Below are positions 1-9,474 of a stretch of DNA of 64,000 nucleotides, piece after piece. The position numbers and the translations under genes were made by a program. Each line of letters starts with the position of its first letter. The first letter of the stretch is position 1. This stretch comes from Cercophora sp. LCS_1 (Eukaryota; Ascomycota; Sordariomycetes; Sordariales; Lasiosphaeriaceae): NCBI GenBank assembly GCA_036250225.1, contig JAPZLL010000074.1, positions 20,354-84,353 of the forward strand, in the 5' to 3' direction. A model generated the notes under the pieces. It had not been told where the DNA came from. It did not search any database and worked only from the letters and a program-made list of their open reading frames with translations.

Positions 1-402
1 GCTGGGAGACCGCTGCGGCTAGACATCCTTGAGCGCCAATTCGTGGTGCTGGATCGAGTGGGATGGGCCGTTGCGCTGCCGCACGCCTATCAGAACCTGT
101 CAGGATGACCAAGGGCTAGGGAAGCGGAGGTCGCGCGCACCGCGCACCAACATGACTCCTTTTGGCTTGGGGCGCCAGTATCCGCAATTGTTGCTGATAG
201 CGCACCATGCGGTTTGTTTGTACTAGCTGGGCTATCGGGTCCCAGCGACGTGGATGAAAAGTCGAGGTAGCAAAAAGGTGATCGTTCCTTTCCACGCATT
301 GAGATGCAGTTTGGAAGGGGCCTGGAACCCAAGGCGCCGAATCCCAGGTCGCGATTTCCCCCAACCGAGGGCCACTGGGGCTGGAAGCTGGGCAAAAAGA
401 AA
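1..402. other. Non-coding flank before the tRNA gene
   Basis: I see no convincing gene. The open frames are short, on both strands, and show no recognisable domain. The right end (about 394-402) is the pol III terminator of the adjacent minus-strand tRNA gene. Confidence 0.5.
394..402 (-). terminator. RNA polymerase III terminator of tRNA-Glu
   Basis: On the minus strand, directly after the discriminator base, the sequence runs TTTCTTTTT. This is a standard oligo-T stop for RNA polymerase III. Confidence 0.7.
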
Positions 403-483
403 CTCGGATACGGGGAGTCGAACCCCGGGCTGCTGAGCACTCGAAGTTGAGAGTCAGCGATGTTACCGCTACACCATACCCGA
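403..483 (-). tRNA. tRNA-Glu(CTC) with a short intron
   Basis: Read on the minus strand, TCGGGTA pairs with TATCCGA as a 7-bp acceptor stem. The D-arm is GTGT-AGCGGTA-ACAT. The T-arm is CGGGG-TTCGACT-CCCCG, which holds a clean B box. The anticodon stem is GCTGA/TCAGC, but the enclosed loop is 17 nt instead of 7, so about 10 nt are an intron after position 37. The anticodon CTC reads GAG (Glu), and a GAG inside the intron can pair with the anticodon, as is typical of eukaryotic pre-tRNA introns. The T-arm and 3' acceptor sequence closely resemble fungal nuclear tRNA-Glu. A T-rich tract follows directly on the minus strand. Confidence 0.85.
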
Positions 484-1785
484 TTGAATCGTGTATGGAG
501 TCCGGGCCGCAAATGGACACTAAAATGCTCTTTGCCCCTCCTCTGTGGGCCCAAACCTGTCGCTGAGGCGTTCGTCGATATCAACCCTAACCCGTGATCA
601 TAAAGTCGTCAACCCCCGATGACAAGAAACAAGCCCCCATTCTTGTTAGATGTTTGATCTAGATTGGCATGCGCTGGTTCTCTCAGCTGTTCGATTCCAC
701 TTCGCTGGCCAAGGTAGACCACAGGAAGTATCATTGTTAAGGGGTACCCCTGCAGCAACCCAAGTTCTTGGAAAAAGACATGCACCGCGCCACTTATAGC
801 CGTAATGAACGCCCGCAGGTCAAAGACGCAGAGTGCTCCAAAACTGGTATCATCTTGCGATTCTATCCTGTATCTTTTCTAAAAAGGGATGCCCGGCCTG
901 TAGGGGCGCTGGGACCGATAGATGCACACCATTACCACCACCGGCACCCCAAACCTCGTGATGATCTCATTTCCGTAATTATGGCCCTGCTCGGCGGTAT
1001 TCGGTGAGAGGTGCGCACTTTGCGCATAGTTTCGGGGTTCAGCGATCGGTTGCAGCGAGGTGGTGTACGGCAACTGGACGACAACCAGGCTTGACTTAGG
1101 ACTTGCTTTCTGGGCTGGCCGTTCTCGCCGGTTATAGGCCGTTGGGATAGCCACTAACAAAGTCTCGGTTCGCTTCTTTTCTCCAACTGCGTCTGCCGCC
1201 TGCACGATTCGTCAGCCCCAAAAGCATACTTAGTCGCGGGTAAGACGCCACTTAAGCGGCTGGAGCGCAAAATGGAGTCGTCTGCATCTCCATGTTGCGG
1301 TCCTCATGTTTCTCGGTGAGCATGGCCAGTGACGATGCGGGACCAAATGTTCCGTCGAGTGGTCGAGAACGTAAGAACCCGCCCGATCGGGCGAATCGGA
1401 CCCGAACCCAAGCGACGAGAAGGTTGCAACACAGTGCCAACTTGAAAAGTAGCACGACAACAGCGAGAATTGGATTTCCGACCAACGTCGGCAGTCTGAT
1501 GCGGGGTGATGTGAGCCGGCCGGGAACAAGAAGAGTTGGCTCAGCCTCTTTCGCTGGAGACTGCTTGTCAGAATTTTCGAGGACGGCGATGATGTATCGA
1601 ATGCATTGGGTCACGACGTCATGGTGAATGTTTCGGTAGACAAACTGGTGGAATTTTAGGTCGGATTAGTCGAAAGTCACTAGATGCAAATCAACTGCTG
1701 CGGAACCAGAACAGGGGGGAGGACGATTGGTTGAATAGTTTTTGCTGAGTTCCGTTCCGTTGTCTTGAGGAAACTGGTGCTGTTG
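484..1785. other. Non-coding stretch
   Basis: No frame over this 1.3 kb has domain content, convincing splice sites or a recognisable product. Several overlapping frames of 100-160 codons occur on both strands, as expected by chance at this GC content. Confidence 0.45.
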
Positions 1786-2590
1786 AGTTCAATTGCCAAG
1801 GACGTGTTGTACAGAAAACTACATCCTCGGAAAATTAAGCAGGGGATACCTCTTTGCAAACAAGGCCCTAATTATAATTTTTGGAGGCATTTTCGAAGTT
1901 CTCTACACGTGTTTAAATAAAATGTTAAGATATTGTTATATATCCATTGGAAATTATACTACGCCTTGAAGCATTTGATGCAGTGTAGCTAGAAAAAACA
2001 ACGGGCCATTACAATCGGTTTCGATACCTAAAATAAAAAATCGATTAATTATGATTTGACAATCGCACGATCGTTTGCTCAATCGCCCGGTCGATCAATC
2101 AGCTGATAGTCGAGCAGTTGAGCGGTCAAAGATTTCAGCGATTGGTCGATCGAAAGATAGATTGAGCAATGGGGCGACCGAAAAGTTAATCAAGCGATCG
2201 AGCAATCGGTAATTGAGCGATCAAACAACCAAGTAATGGAGTGAAGACAAGAGTTCGATTGCCAAGGGCGTGTTGCACAAAAAACTACACCCTCGGAAAA
2301 TTGAGGAGGGGATACTTCTTTGCAAAAAAGGCCTTGATTATATTCTTGGAGGCATTTGCAAAATTCTATACAGGCATTATTATATTTTTATCAGTCATAA
2401 TTTCACAATCGCTCATCGTTCGCTCATCGTTCGCTCAGTCGCTCGGTCGATCAGTGAGCTAATTAAGCGGGTTGGCGGTCGGTAGATAAGCGATTGAGCG
2501 ATTGAGTGGTTGATGATTTCAGCGATTGGCCGATCGAAAGATCGATAGAGCAATGGGGCGACCGAAAATCAACCGAGCGAGCGAGCAGCC
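1786..2590. repeat. Decayed AT-rich direct repeat, two copies, RIP-like
   Basis: About 120 bp at 1786-1908 recurs at 2249-2372: both copies carry ATTGCCAAGG/GCGTGTTG, a run matching ACTACA(T/C)CCTCGGAAAATT, and GGAGGCATTT. Differences are mostly C/T and G/A transitions. A second pair follows, with the block around 2140-2184 (ATCGAAAGAT, then GCAATGGGGCGACCGAAAA) matching 2524-2568. Between them the DNA is rich in short GATCGA/CAATCG words. The copies look like one ancient tandem or nested duplication damaged by RIP. No element-encoded protein is visible. Confidence 0.65.
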
Positions 2591-2852
2591 AAGTGATGGA
2601 TCACAAATGGTATGGTCGCGATGAATTTAGGGCTTGAAAGATATATGTTGGCCCAGGAGCGATTATAATTCTTGCAGTCTTGTAGTAATCGAGGTGGTGT
2701 TCAAGCTTTATGTGTATGCCAGGTGGTAGCTGATTCTCTTCGGCTCCTTCCCGTCTCGTCGCTCCAACTCCACAAACTGATTTTATCCTACACATTTCCA
2801 CACCAAGCAAGCCCCTCTACCTCTCTGAAAATAAAGAAGCAAAGCACCCTCT

Positions 2853-3699
2853 TCAAGCCGCCTGTGTTGGCGCCACGTAGTTGGCTGACCAAGATGCCTT
2901 GTAGGTCGATGTTGCGACAATTACAGGGGAGTTGCCAACAAACGTCGCTGACGTCACAACAGACTTCTGAATCCAGCTGCTCCAGAGGGTCGCCGTGTTA
3001 GGTCCGGAGATAGGCCCCACGCTCACAGCTGTTGTCTCAGGCCATGCCCCTGACCAGACAGTCGGGCCCGGAATCTTGTACTCGGTGGTGCAAGGGGCCA
3101 GCAACGAGGTGGTCTTGGTCGAGCAGTAGACCTGCAAATCTGGTAAGCAATGGAACAACCATGGCTTATAGCCCACGAAAACTTACGTCGTGCAGAATAC
3201 CCGGGTCGTTGACCTTGTATGCTCCAGGGAACGAAACACCCTGCGGAAGCGCGACCGTGCCATCTCCCTCGACCTCGAGCTGGACGCAATTGGGGTAGAA
3301 CTGGGCGCCACGAATGGGGTTCTTGTCAAAGGCAGCATCGCCCTCATGGAGTGCAATCAGCTCCGCACGGAGGAGGTAGTGGCCGGCCTTGAGACCAGCC
3401 GGAATGCGAACGTTCATGAGGCCGTTGTTCGCCTTCAGCTCGGATGTGATCGCCCACTTACCGGGCGAGAACTTCGCCTCAGGCTGCTCATACTTGCCCT
3501 TCTCGAAGATCTTGACAAAGGAGTTCTCCGCCGGCGGGTCGGGGGACAGATACACCAAGATTGGGCCTAATGTTGGTCAGTTGGGTCCTTTTGGAGTTCG
3601 ACACTGGTGTCAGGTCGTACCGTGGTGCGAGAAGTCGATTACTGCTGCAGTCAGCCTTCCCAATCCCAACCAAGAGAGGACCAGGTAACGGACTGTCAT
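2853..3699 (-). pseudogene. 5'-truncated AA9 lytic polysaccharide monooxygenase
   Basis: Three exons are supported: 3699-3621, 3566-3187 and 3131-2853, with introns 3620-3567 (GTACGA..TTAG) and 3186-3132 (GTAAGT..GCAG). The product carries AA9 landmarks: the second copper histidine in FSHHGPILVYLS, then GHYLLRAELIALHEG, GAQFYPNC (with the axial Tyr) and VQLEVEG. AA9 enzymes oxidatively cleave cellulose or other beta-1,4-glucans outside the cell. A mature AA9 must begin with a copper-binding His1 and has roughly 75 more residues before the SHHG motif. Here only about 22 residues precede it, starting at a fortuitous Met (MTVRYLVL..). I found no N-terminal exon further upstream, so the gene is cut near 3650-3700 and should not make an active enzyme. 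The 3' two-thirds is undamaged, which suggests a recent break, or that a missing exon was displaced. Confidence 0.8.
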
Positions 3700-3712
3700 C
3701 TGCAACGATGGC

Positions 3713-3943
3713 ATGACCGACCAAGTCACGATCGGTGAGAGAAACACCCTGGAAAAGAACCCGAAGGCATGGGGGAAGAAGACCAAGATAACTGCGGACA
3801 TCGAGAAAAGGCAGAAGGAGGAGATCGCCGTCGGAGTCATCAAGATGGTGGAGGAGCTTAACCGCAAGATATGGGGGGCATTAAATGGTCTGAAGGAGGA
3901 GATAGCCGAGCAGGATGGTGGAAGCACTGGCTCTTGGGATTGA
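3713..3943 (+). CDS. Small charged hypothetical ORF
   Basis: This 76-codon frame encodes a Lys/Glu-rich, probably helical peptide (KRQKEEIAVG.., EELNRKIWGALNGLKEEIAE). It starts 14 bp from the broken 5' end of the AA9 remnant on the other strand, so it lies in the DNA that replaced the AA9 N-terminus. No family is recognised. It may be a chance frame or a scrap of a mobile element. Confidence 0.2.
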   Translation: MTDQVTIGERNTLEKNPKAWGKKTKITADIEKRQKEEIAVGVIKMVEELNRKIWGALNGLKEEIAEQDGGSTGSWD

Positions 3944-4142
3944 GCGACGGAAGGAATCTTTGCTGATCGGGACATCGTCGCTATTGATAGTGATGAAAGG
4001 GATCTTTTCCTCTTCTTTGTTAGGGTTCAACAAAGGAAGGCTCAGTTGTTGGCCATAATATTGTATTTAGATTCTACGAAGGAAGGAAGAGAAAAAGGAA
4101 AGGAAAACTCTGCATGATGCCTCCGCTGAGGAGGTTGCTGGA

Positions 4143-4165
4143 GGCTCCGCAGTTGTTGCGGAGCC
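4143..4165. repeat. Perfect 9-bp inverted repeat
   Basis: GGCTCCGCA and its exact reverse complement TGCGGAGCC flank a 5-nt loop (GTTGT). It lies about 270 bp upstream of the Cys-rich gene. Its function is unknown; it may be a remnant of a transposon end or a promoter hairpin. Confidence 0.5.
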
Positions 4166-4431
4166 CGAGGGTTTGGTCGCTGACCCAACCCTAACCCTGG
4201 GCCAGAACTTCCCCCCCACTCCGGCCGCCGAAAAATTCGCGGGGCCGCAGTGGCCCATGCAGCCCGCGGCGGTCCGAATAACCTTGGCCGCGCGTAAACA
4301 AACGTTTTCTTTCTTCTTTTCTTCAGCCAAGACATCACACATCGGCGTAAGTAATCGCGCGCTGCGCCGCGCGAAAACCTGTTAGATCCCCCAACTAATT
4401 CGCGGAAAACAGAAACAAAAAAAAAATCCAA

Positions 4432-5201
4432 ATGGGCCGCCGTGGCCAGAAGCGTGCGCGCCCTTCGCGCGGGGAGGCCTCGCCTCCCCAAGAGGAACCT
4501 GCGCCCCGGCGCATCAAGTTGACCGTGAGTCAGAGGCGTTTTGAGCTGGCGTCGCTGTTTTTTGTGCTAACGCCGCGTTATTTTAGGTCGAAGATGCTCG
4601 TCATGCCCGCGCCCAGCGCGAGGCCAAGGCCGCGGCTTTGGCCGCAACAACTTTGCGGAACGCTGCGGCGCCGCCGCACCACAAGGTAATTTTAGGCCCC
4701 CGCAGAGCTTGTTGCGAGATCCGCTAACTTTTTAGTACTTCCCCTGCCTCCGGTGCGTTACTGGCGGTCACCAGTGTGTGCCGCACATGGGACGTGGCAG
4801 CACGTCCTGTGCTGCGTGCCACGCTGGTGGGCGAGCCTGCCGGCCTACGCCGGAGGTCGTTTTGGCGGCCCAACGTGCCTAGGAAGCCGTTGGGTCACCA
4901 GCCGCCGGTCCGGAGCGGGAAGCCTTTTTGGCTTCCCAGAAGATCGTTGGTCGCCTGGCGACCTTGGAGGCTGCGGGCCTCATCACTCCGTAAGTCTTCC
5001 GCGGTTTCCAGTGAGAACCCCGCAGTACTAACTGCTGCCAGCTCCGCCGTGTTGGCGGTCCTCGCGGGCCCCAACCACCCTGAGCCGGTGGAGGAGGGCC
5101 CGGTCACCAGGGCTGAGTTCGCTGAGCTCCGCGCCCTTTGCGTGGGGCTCCAGGCGAGGGTCGTCGCTTTAGAGGCGGCGCCCCCCCTGGAAAGCAATTG
5201 A
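4432..5201 (+). pseudogene. Cys-rich Zn(II)2Cys6-spaced protein, in-frame TAG
   Basis: Four exons fit in frame: 4432-4524, 4587-4685, 4736-4989 and 5042-5201 (introns GTGAGT..TTAG, GTAATT..TTAG, GTAAGT..CCAG), 202 codons in all. The start codon has good context (CCAAATGGG). Exon 1 is basic (MGRRGQKRARPSR). Exon 3 carries CLRCVTGGHQC, ten residues, then CAACHAGGRAC. That is C-x2-C-x6-C-x10-C-x2-C-x6-C, the spacing of fungal binuclear zinc clusters, although the surrounding residues are not typical of DNA-binding ones. Exon 4 predicts a helix (AEFAELRALCVGLQARVVAL). The frame is interrupted by TAG at 4880-4882, after which the same frame continues coherently for 89 codons. A CAG-to-TAG change by RIP would explain this. 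The alternative is a genuine short protein ending at the TAG. Similar multi-copy Cys-rich genes are common in fungal genomes; the role is unknown. Confidence 0.6.
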
Positions 5202-5559
5202 GCTCTGGTGGCCGTGGTCCTCCTCCTAGAGGAGAATCTAGTCGTGGTGGTGGCCACTGCCTGGTAGCTGGTGGTAGACATGAGATAGGTCTTCGATGGC
5301 GCGTCTTCCGCGGATTTGTTGACTTCGAACGATCTCTCGCCGGCGAACTGCAACGCTGGGATCGCCAGCACTGCGACGATCAACCCCGGGGTACCAAATT
5401 CCAGCATCCTTCCTTTCTCGTTCTTGCACTCGACCCAGTCCTTCCCAGCTAGTATCCACTGCTCCAGGTGCTGGAGTCCCTCTCTGCTGATCTTCTAGAG
5501 TTTGTGATATGTCATTTGCTGCTGGGTTTTGGCACGTACAATCTCTCCCAGACTTGGTT

Positions 5560-6245
5560 CATGTGGCGATCTGCCTCCCCAGGTTTAAGTGTCCCATTTG
5601 CTTTTGCCAGGGATTATCATCGCCCTCTTATCGTATTCGCCTGAGAGTGACATCATCACATCAAATACATCGGGAGGCGAGACTCACATCTTCGATATCT
5701 TCACCGCCTGGTTGGCCTACCACAACGTCGATTGCAATTGGGTGTCCTGGTGTTTGAACGACTTTGATGTGATTGAGCTCTCCTGGGAGACCGATTCTCC
5801 TGGGATGGTTTTCTAGGAATATTGGGCAAAGTGAGACGTAATCTTTGATGTGCTTCGTCGTTTTCCCGAAGGTCAGGCATATAGTTCCTTGAGCGTGCGA
5901 TTAATGCCGAAGTGATGCTTGTCATGGGCAAGCTCCAGAACTTCGCGTACACACGATCGCGGAATACACAGACAACGCTCGCCATCCCATGAGTTGTGGA
6001 CCAACAAGTCGCCCATGTCTCGGATCTCGAATGGGGATCCCTTCGTCAGGTCCAGCAGCTTCTTTGGGTTTCTTTCGAGTCGCGATTCTACTCCAGGATC
6101 TTCTCATACATTTTTATCTCGCTCGTATCCTTTGACCAGTCTGTTCTTCACGCTCGATTCGATCTCGAGGTGCGATTTCCTGGGGAACCGAGACGCTACC
6201 CACCGGCTTGGTCCACGATTGGGTTTGCCGCGACTTTCAGTTCAC
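5560..6245 (-). mobile_element. Decayed Ty3/gypsy integrase fragment
   Basis: Reading the minus strand from about 6170 gives KNRLVKGYERDKNV, a stop, then EDPGVESRLERNPKKLLDLT, followed by LLVHNSWDGERCLCIPRSCV and REVLELAHDKHHFGINRTLK. This matches the zinc-finger (HHCC) start of gypsy-type integrases: a short beta-strand, IPR, then H-x3-HHFG-x-NRT. After a one-frame shift it continues with YVSLCPIFLENHPRRIGLPG and QTPGHPIAIDVVVGQPG, corresponding to the second cysteine region and the start of the integrase catalytic core. The TGA after NV sits where these polyproteins often have Trp (TGG to TGA), as RIP produces. Reverse transcriptase, protease and LTRs are not visible, so this is an internal fragment. 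The outer limits are approximate. Confidence 0.7.
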
Positions 6246-6369
6246 TGTGAATTAAGGGGCGGGGAGAGCAAATAAGTCCACTCCTGCAAAACAGGAATTT
6301 CCTCCACGGGGGTAGAGCCTCAGTCTCTCAGGAGATACTGGAAGGTCAGTTGGCGATCGAAGGGGCCCA

Positions 6370-6460
6370 GGGATTGGGAATCGGGGATTGGGAATCGGGG
6401 ATTGGGGATTGGGAATCGGGGATTGGGGATTGGGAATCGGGGATTGGGGATTGGGGATCG
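6370..6460 (+). repeat. G-rich minisatellite (GGGATTGGGAATC units)
   Basis: Alternating GGGATTGGG and GGAATCGGG words repeat over about 90 bp. Runs of three or four Gs every 5-6 nt on the plus strand make it a strong candidate for G-quadruplex formation. It lies between the gypsy fragment and the first orphan gene and is not coding. Confidence 0.8.
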
Positions 6461-6532
6461 TGGCCAGAATTGTGATCATCTTCCACAATCGCGAGATTGT
6501 GGTCGTCGCCGAAAAAGAGGGTCAATTCTAAC

Positions 6533-6650
6533 CTCAACTCTAAGATCGGATAAACTACTCAACTCTGAGATCCGACAGTACAAACTGCTCAAACTCTGAG
6601 GACAAAACTTCTGATCTCTGAAACCCGACAAACATCTCAACTCTGAGATC
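6533..6650. repeat. Interspersed 15-bp direct repeats
   Basis: CTCAACTCTGAGATC occurs at 6558-6572 and 6636-6650, and with one change at 6533-6547. Shorter relatives (CTCAAACTCTGAGG, TCTGATCTCTGA) lie between. This looks like a degenerate simple repeat downstream of the orphan gene at 6717-8290. Confidence 0.5.
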
Positions 6651-6716
6651 GATAGACGCACAACTCTGGACCCTCCAAATCATCCCCCCCAAAAAAACCC
6701 TCGGCAATCTTGATAG

Positions 6717-8290
6717 CTAGTCATCCGTGACTTTCGACTGTTGCTGGCGTCGCTCTTTGGAGCGCTGCTTGGAGGCTCTAGTCTGGGCGAGCCTCCTTTG
6801 CTTTTGTTCTTCGGTCTGACGCGCCTTCGTTTTCTGATAGGCGGATCGGTGATAGGCCTGTCTCGCTTCCTTCTTTTCAGCGGTTTCATTCGCTCTCCTT
6901 TTCCGGGCGGAGGCGCTGGATGCTGCGTTCCGTTTTCGCCTCTGCTCAGGGGTGACAACAGCGATTGCGCGCTTTTTGGTATCGTTGGCATTGCGTTTGG
7001 CCCTGGACTTCGATTTCCGTTCCTCAGTCATCTTGGCCCTTCTATTGCGGTCAGATTCGTTTTTCTTTTTCTTTTCTGCTGCCCAATCGTCCGGGTTGTC
7101 AATCCGCCACTGTCGTTTCGCCTCCAATTGGCGCTTCCTGTAAACTTTCATCGCAGCGGCATCCCGGGCTTTCGTCTCCTCCGCCGTCAATAGCGATTTA
7201 GAGTAGTACTTCATCCAGAGAGGATTGTGGGAACAAAGTCCGTCGTAGTCGAATTCTTCGATTGGCCATGGACACTTGAATCCATATTCACGATCCTTCT
7301 TTTCCATCGTCCAAAACTGGCAGTGGAAGAATGCCTCGGTTGCGGTAACCATCAATCGGAGATTATCGGTGAACTCGGAGGACCTAGGGGGGTCACAGGT
7401 GCAGAGCATTACAATATGGGTGATCGTGTAGCCCTCTTCTTGCGCTTGCAGCATGCATTTCGGGATAGTCATACTCCTAGACGGATCGTCCAGATCTTCG
7501 ATCCAAAGCTGGTAGGTCCGGATCCGCTTCCGGACCCCACCAGATTGCGACGTGCCCGAGCCCGAATACAAGAGTCCTTATCACCAACGTCAGCCAATCC
7601 TCTTCTCCTTGGACGATCCAACTAACCTATGGCGCCCGGCTTTTCCATGACGATCCCATAAACTCCCCAGGCGCGATTGCGTGACTTCGCATCCACTCTT
7701 GGCAAGGACTTGAACCACGCAAGCGGCGGAGGTGAATCCGCGGAAAGAACTTCTTGAAGACCGTCGCAGAACCGTAAATTCACCGAATCGACGAGCTCGT
7801 GAATGCGGCGATCACTGGTGAAAGCGCGTCGGAACTGGGTCGAGAGGTGGCCTTTCCTGGACTCTATCAGGAAATCCTTCAAGTGGTCGATCGGCGATCG
7901 GGCTCCGGCTCTGTTGGAGAGCTCGGGCACCGAGTCAGTGCTCTCGGGCGAGGGTGAATCGGAGCTCAGATCGGAGGACGTTGGATCGTCCACATCCATG
8001 GGATCACAGACTTCATCGTCGGAGGTTTCGTTTCCGTCAACAGGAGGATCGATTCTGTCGACATCCAAGTCAGGTCCGTCAACGTCGGAATCGGTTTCGT
8101 CGGCATCGAAAAGGATTGCGTCGAAATCGGAATCGTCTTCAACGGGCAGTTCAACATCGCCGCGGGGCTCTTCAAAATCGGAATTGACTTCAATTGACAG
8201 ATTGGTGAAATCGACATATACAGTGTCGCCCCTGGGTGTTGCTGGATTGGCCACTAAGCGTGTAGAGCGTCTGACACCACGTCCTTCCAT
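6717..8290 (-). CDS. Orphan protein: acidic N-terminus, basic C-terminal tail
   Basis: Two exons, 8290-7627 and 7576-6717, are joined by a 50-nt intron (GTTAGT..GGCTGACG..ATAAG) and give 507 residues. The start lies in ACGCAATGG. Residues 1-115 are very rich in Asp/Ser/Glu/Pro and probably disordered. About 125-220 is a more ordered segment. About 235-380 is the best folded part: RTYQLWIEDLDDPSRSM, FFHCQFWTMEKKDREYGF, CPWPIEEFDYDGLCSHNPL. The WTM..YGF..CPWP..FDYDGLCSHNPL stretch reminds me of a family found in many filamentous fungi with unknown function. The last 130 residues are Lys/Arg-rich and quasi-repetitive (EQRRKRNAAS, EEQKQRRLAQ), suited to nucleic-acid binding or a coiled coil. It is divergent from the orphan gene at 9475 across 1.2 kb. 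No enzyme motif is visible, and nuclear localisation is only an inference from the basic tail. Confidence 0.65.
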
Positions 8291-9474
8291 TGCGTTAACT
8301 CCAGTCCTGTAAACTGGTGCTGTGTGTCGATGGGAAGGGTGGGACGTGAAGTAAGTTCAATCGGAAAAGGATGTGACATTTTGGAGTCAAATCGGGAGAT
8401 GTGCGTTGGGAACGGTCGCCCCTTCCTCTTTCTAACATACATGAGCCACCAGACGCGAGAGGGATTGTGGCGGGAAGGGCTCGCAATTCTCAGAGAGAGG
8501 AAGAAGGAACGATCCGCAACAGGTTCGACACCATACATCCACATACCAACACGATCGGCACAGGGGGTCGACGTGCAAGCTTATCATGTCAAGGAAAACA
8601 CATTGAGCGATCACCACCGGAACATTGGGCCGAGTCAAAACATATCCGCGGCGCGCATATATCTGAACAATCGCATTTATATTGAGAGTGCTAAAACCCG
8701 CCGAGAAACGGAAATGGAAGTCCTAGGCTTCTTGTGGGCACTTCAAAAAGGCTGCATTTGGATCGATACAACGCAAAGGTGTCGCCGATCGAGATGAGTC
8801 TGAACGAGACGGGACTGGGATTTATGCCAAACTTCATCCCAGATGCAGTCAAAACTGTGTGGTCGATATGCCCCAGCACCGACTGTCCATCCATGATGCC
8901 ATTGTGCTGGTGTCAGTGACGATGAAAATGTATTACGATTGGAGACAGAGCCGCAATTCTTTTCAGTTGGAGACAGAGTGATGTTGAAGCTATGCAAATG
9001 ATATATTCCTGATTCAGCGACTACACGGCAAGGTTCATACAAAAGTCAACAGGCGCGCGCCCAAAATACCGATCAAGTGTGAAGGGCTTGGGCACGAATG
9101 TGACAACCGGTTGATTGCCAAACAATTCATCCGATCACGAAATGGTGTCCAGCTGCCAGAAAGCATCGCAGAGGAAGGAGGAGTGAGGGAGCCCCTGCAG
9201 AAATAAAAGAGCCCACGGTGACCACGGGATTATAATGCGGCAGCAACTCAAGGCAGGAACCCGACCACCTTCACTTTTACCCAGAATAACGCGCAAAACC
9301 CACAATAAGTGAGCAACTTCAAGTTCCCTAAATAAACTATTTTGGCACGAATCGCCCAAGCAACCGAGAACCCCCACCACTTTCACAAAACAAAAGCCCT
9401 ATCTACTTATCCGCATCAACACCAACCAACCCAATACCAACAACCTCCCAGACTCACAACACCAAGCAACGACC
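8291..9474. promoter_or_regulatory. Shared intergenic region of the divergent orphan genes
   Basis: This 1.18 kb separates two outward-facing genes, so it must contain both promoters. The last 150 bp before the plus-strand ATG is C/A-rich and T-poor (CACCAACCAACCCAATACC..), the usual look of a fungal 5' leader. Its start context CAACGACCATGGC is strong. No canonical TATA box can be assigned with confidence. The frames inside look like chance. Confidence 0.4.

Noticed and set aside
4186..4197. AACCCTAACCC, telomere-like
   Set aside because: Only two units here, and a similar short hit near 583. Too short to indicate a telomere or a fusion.
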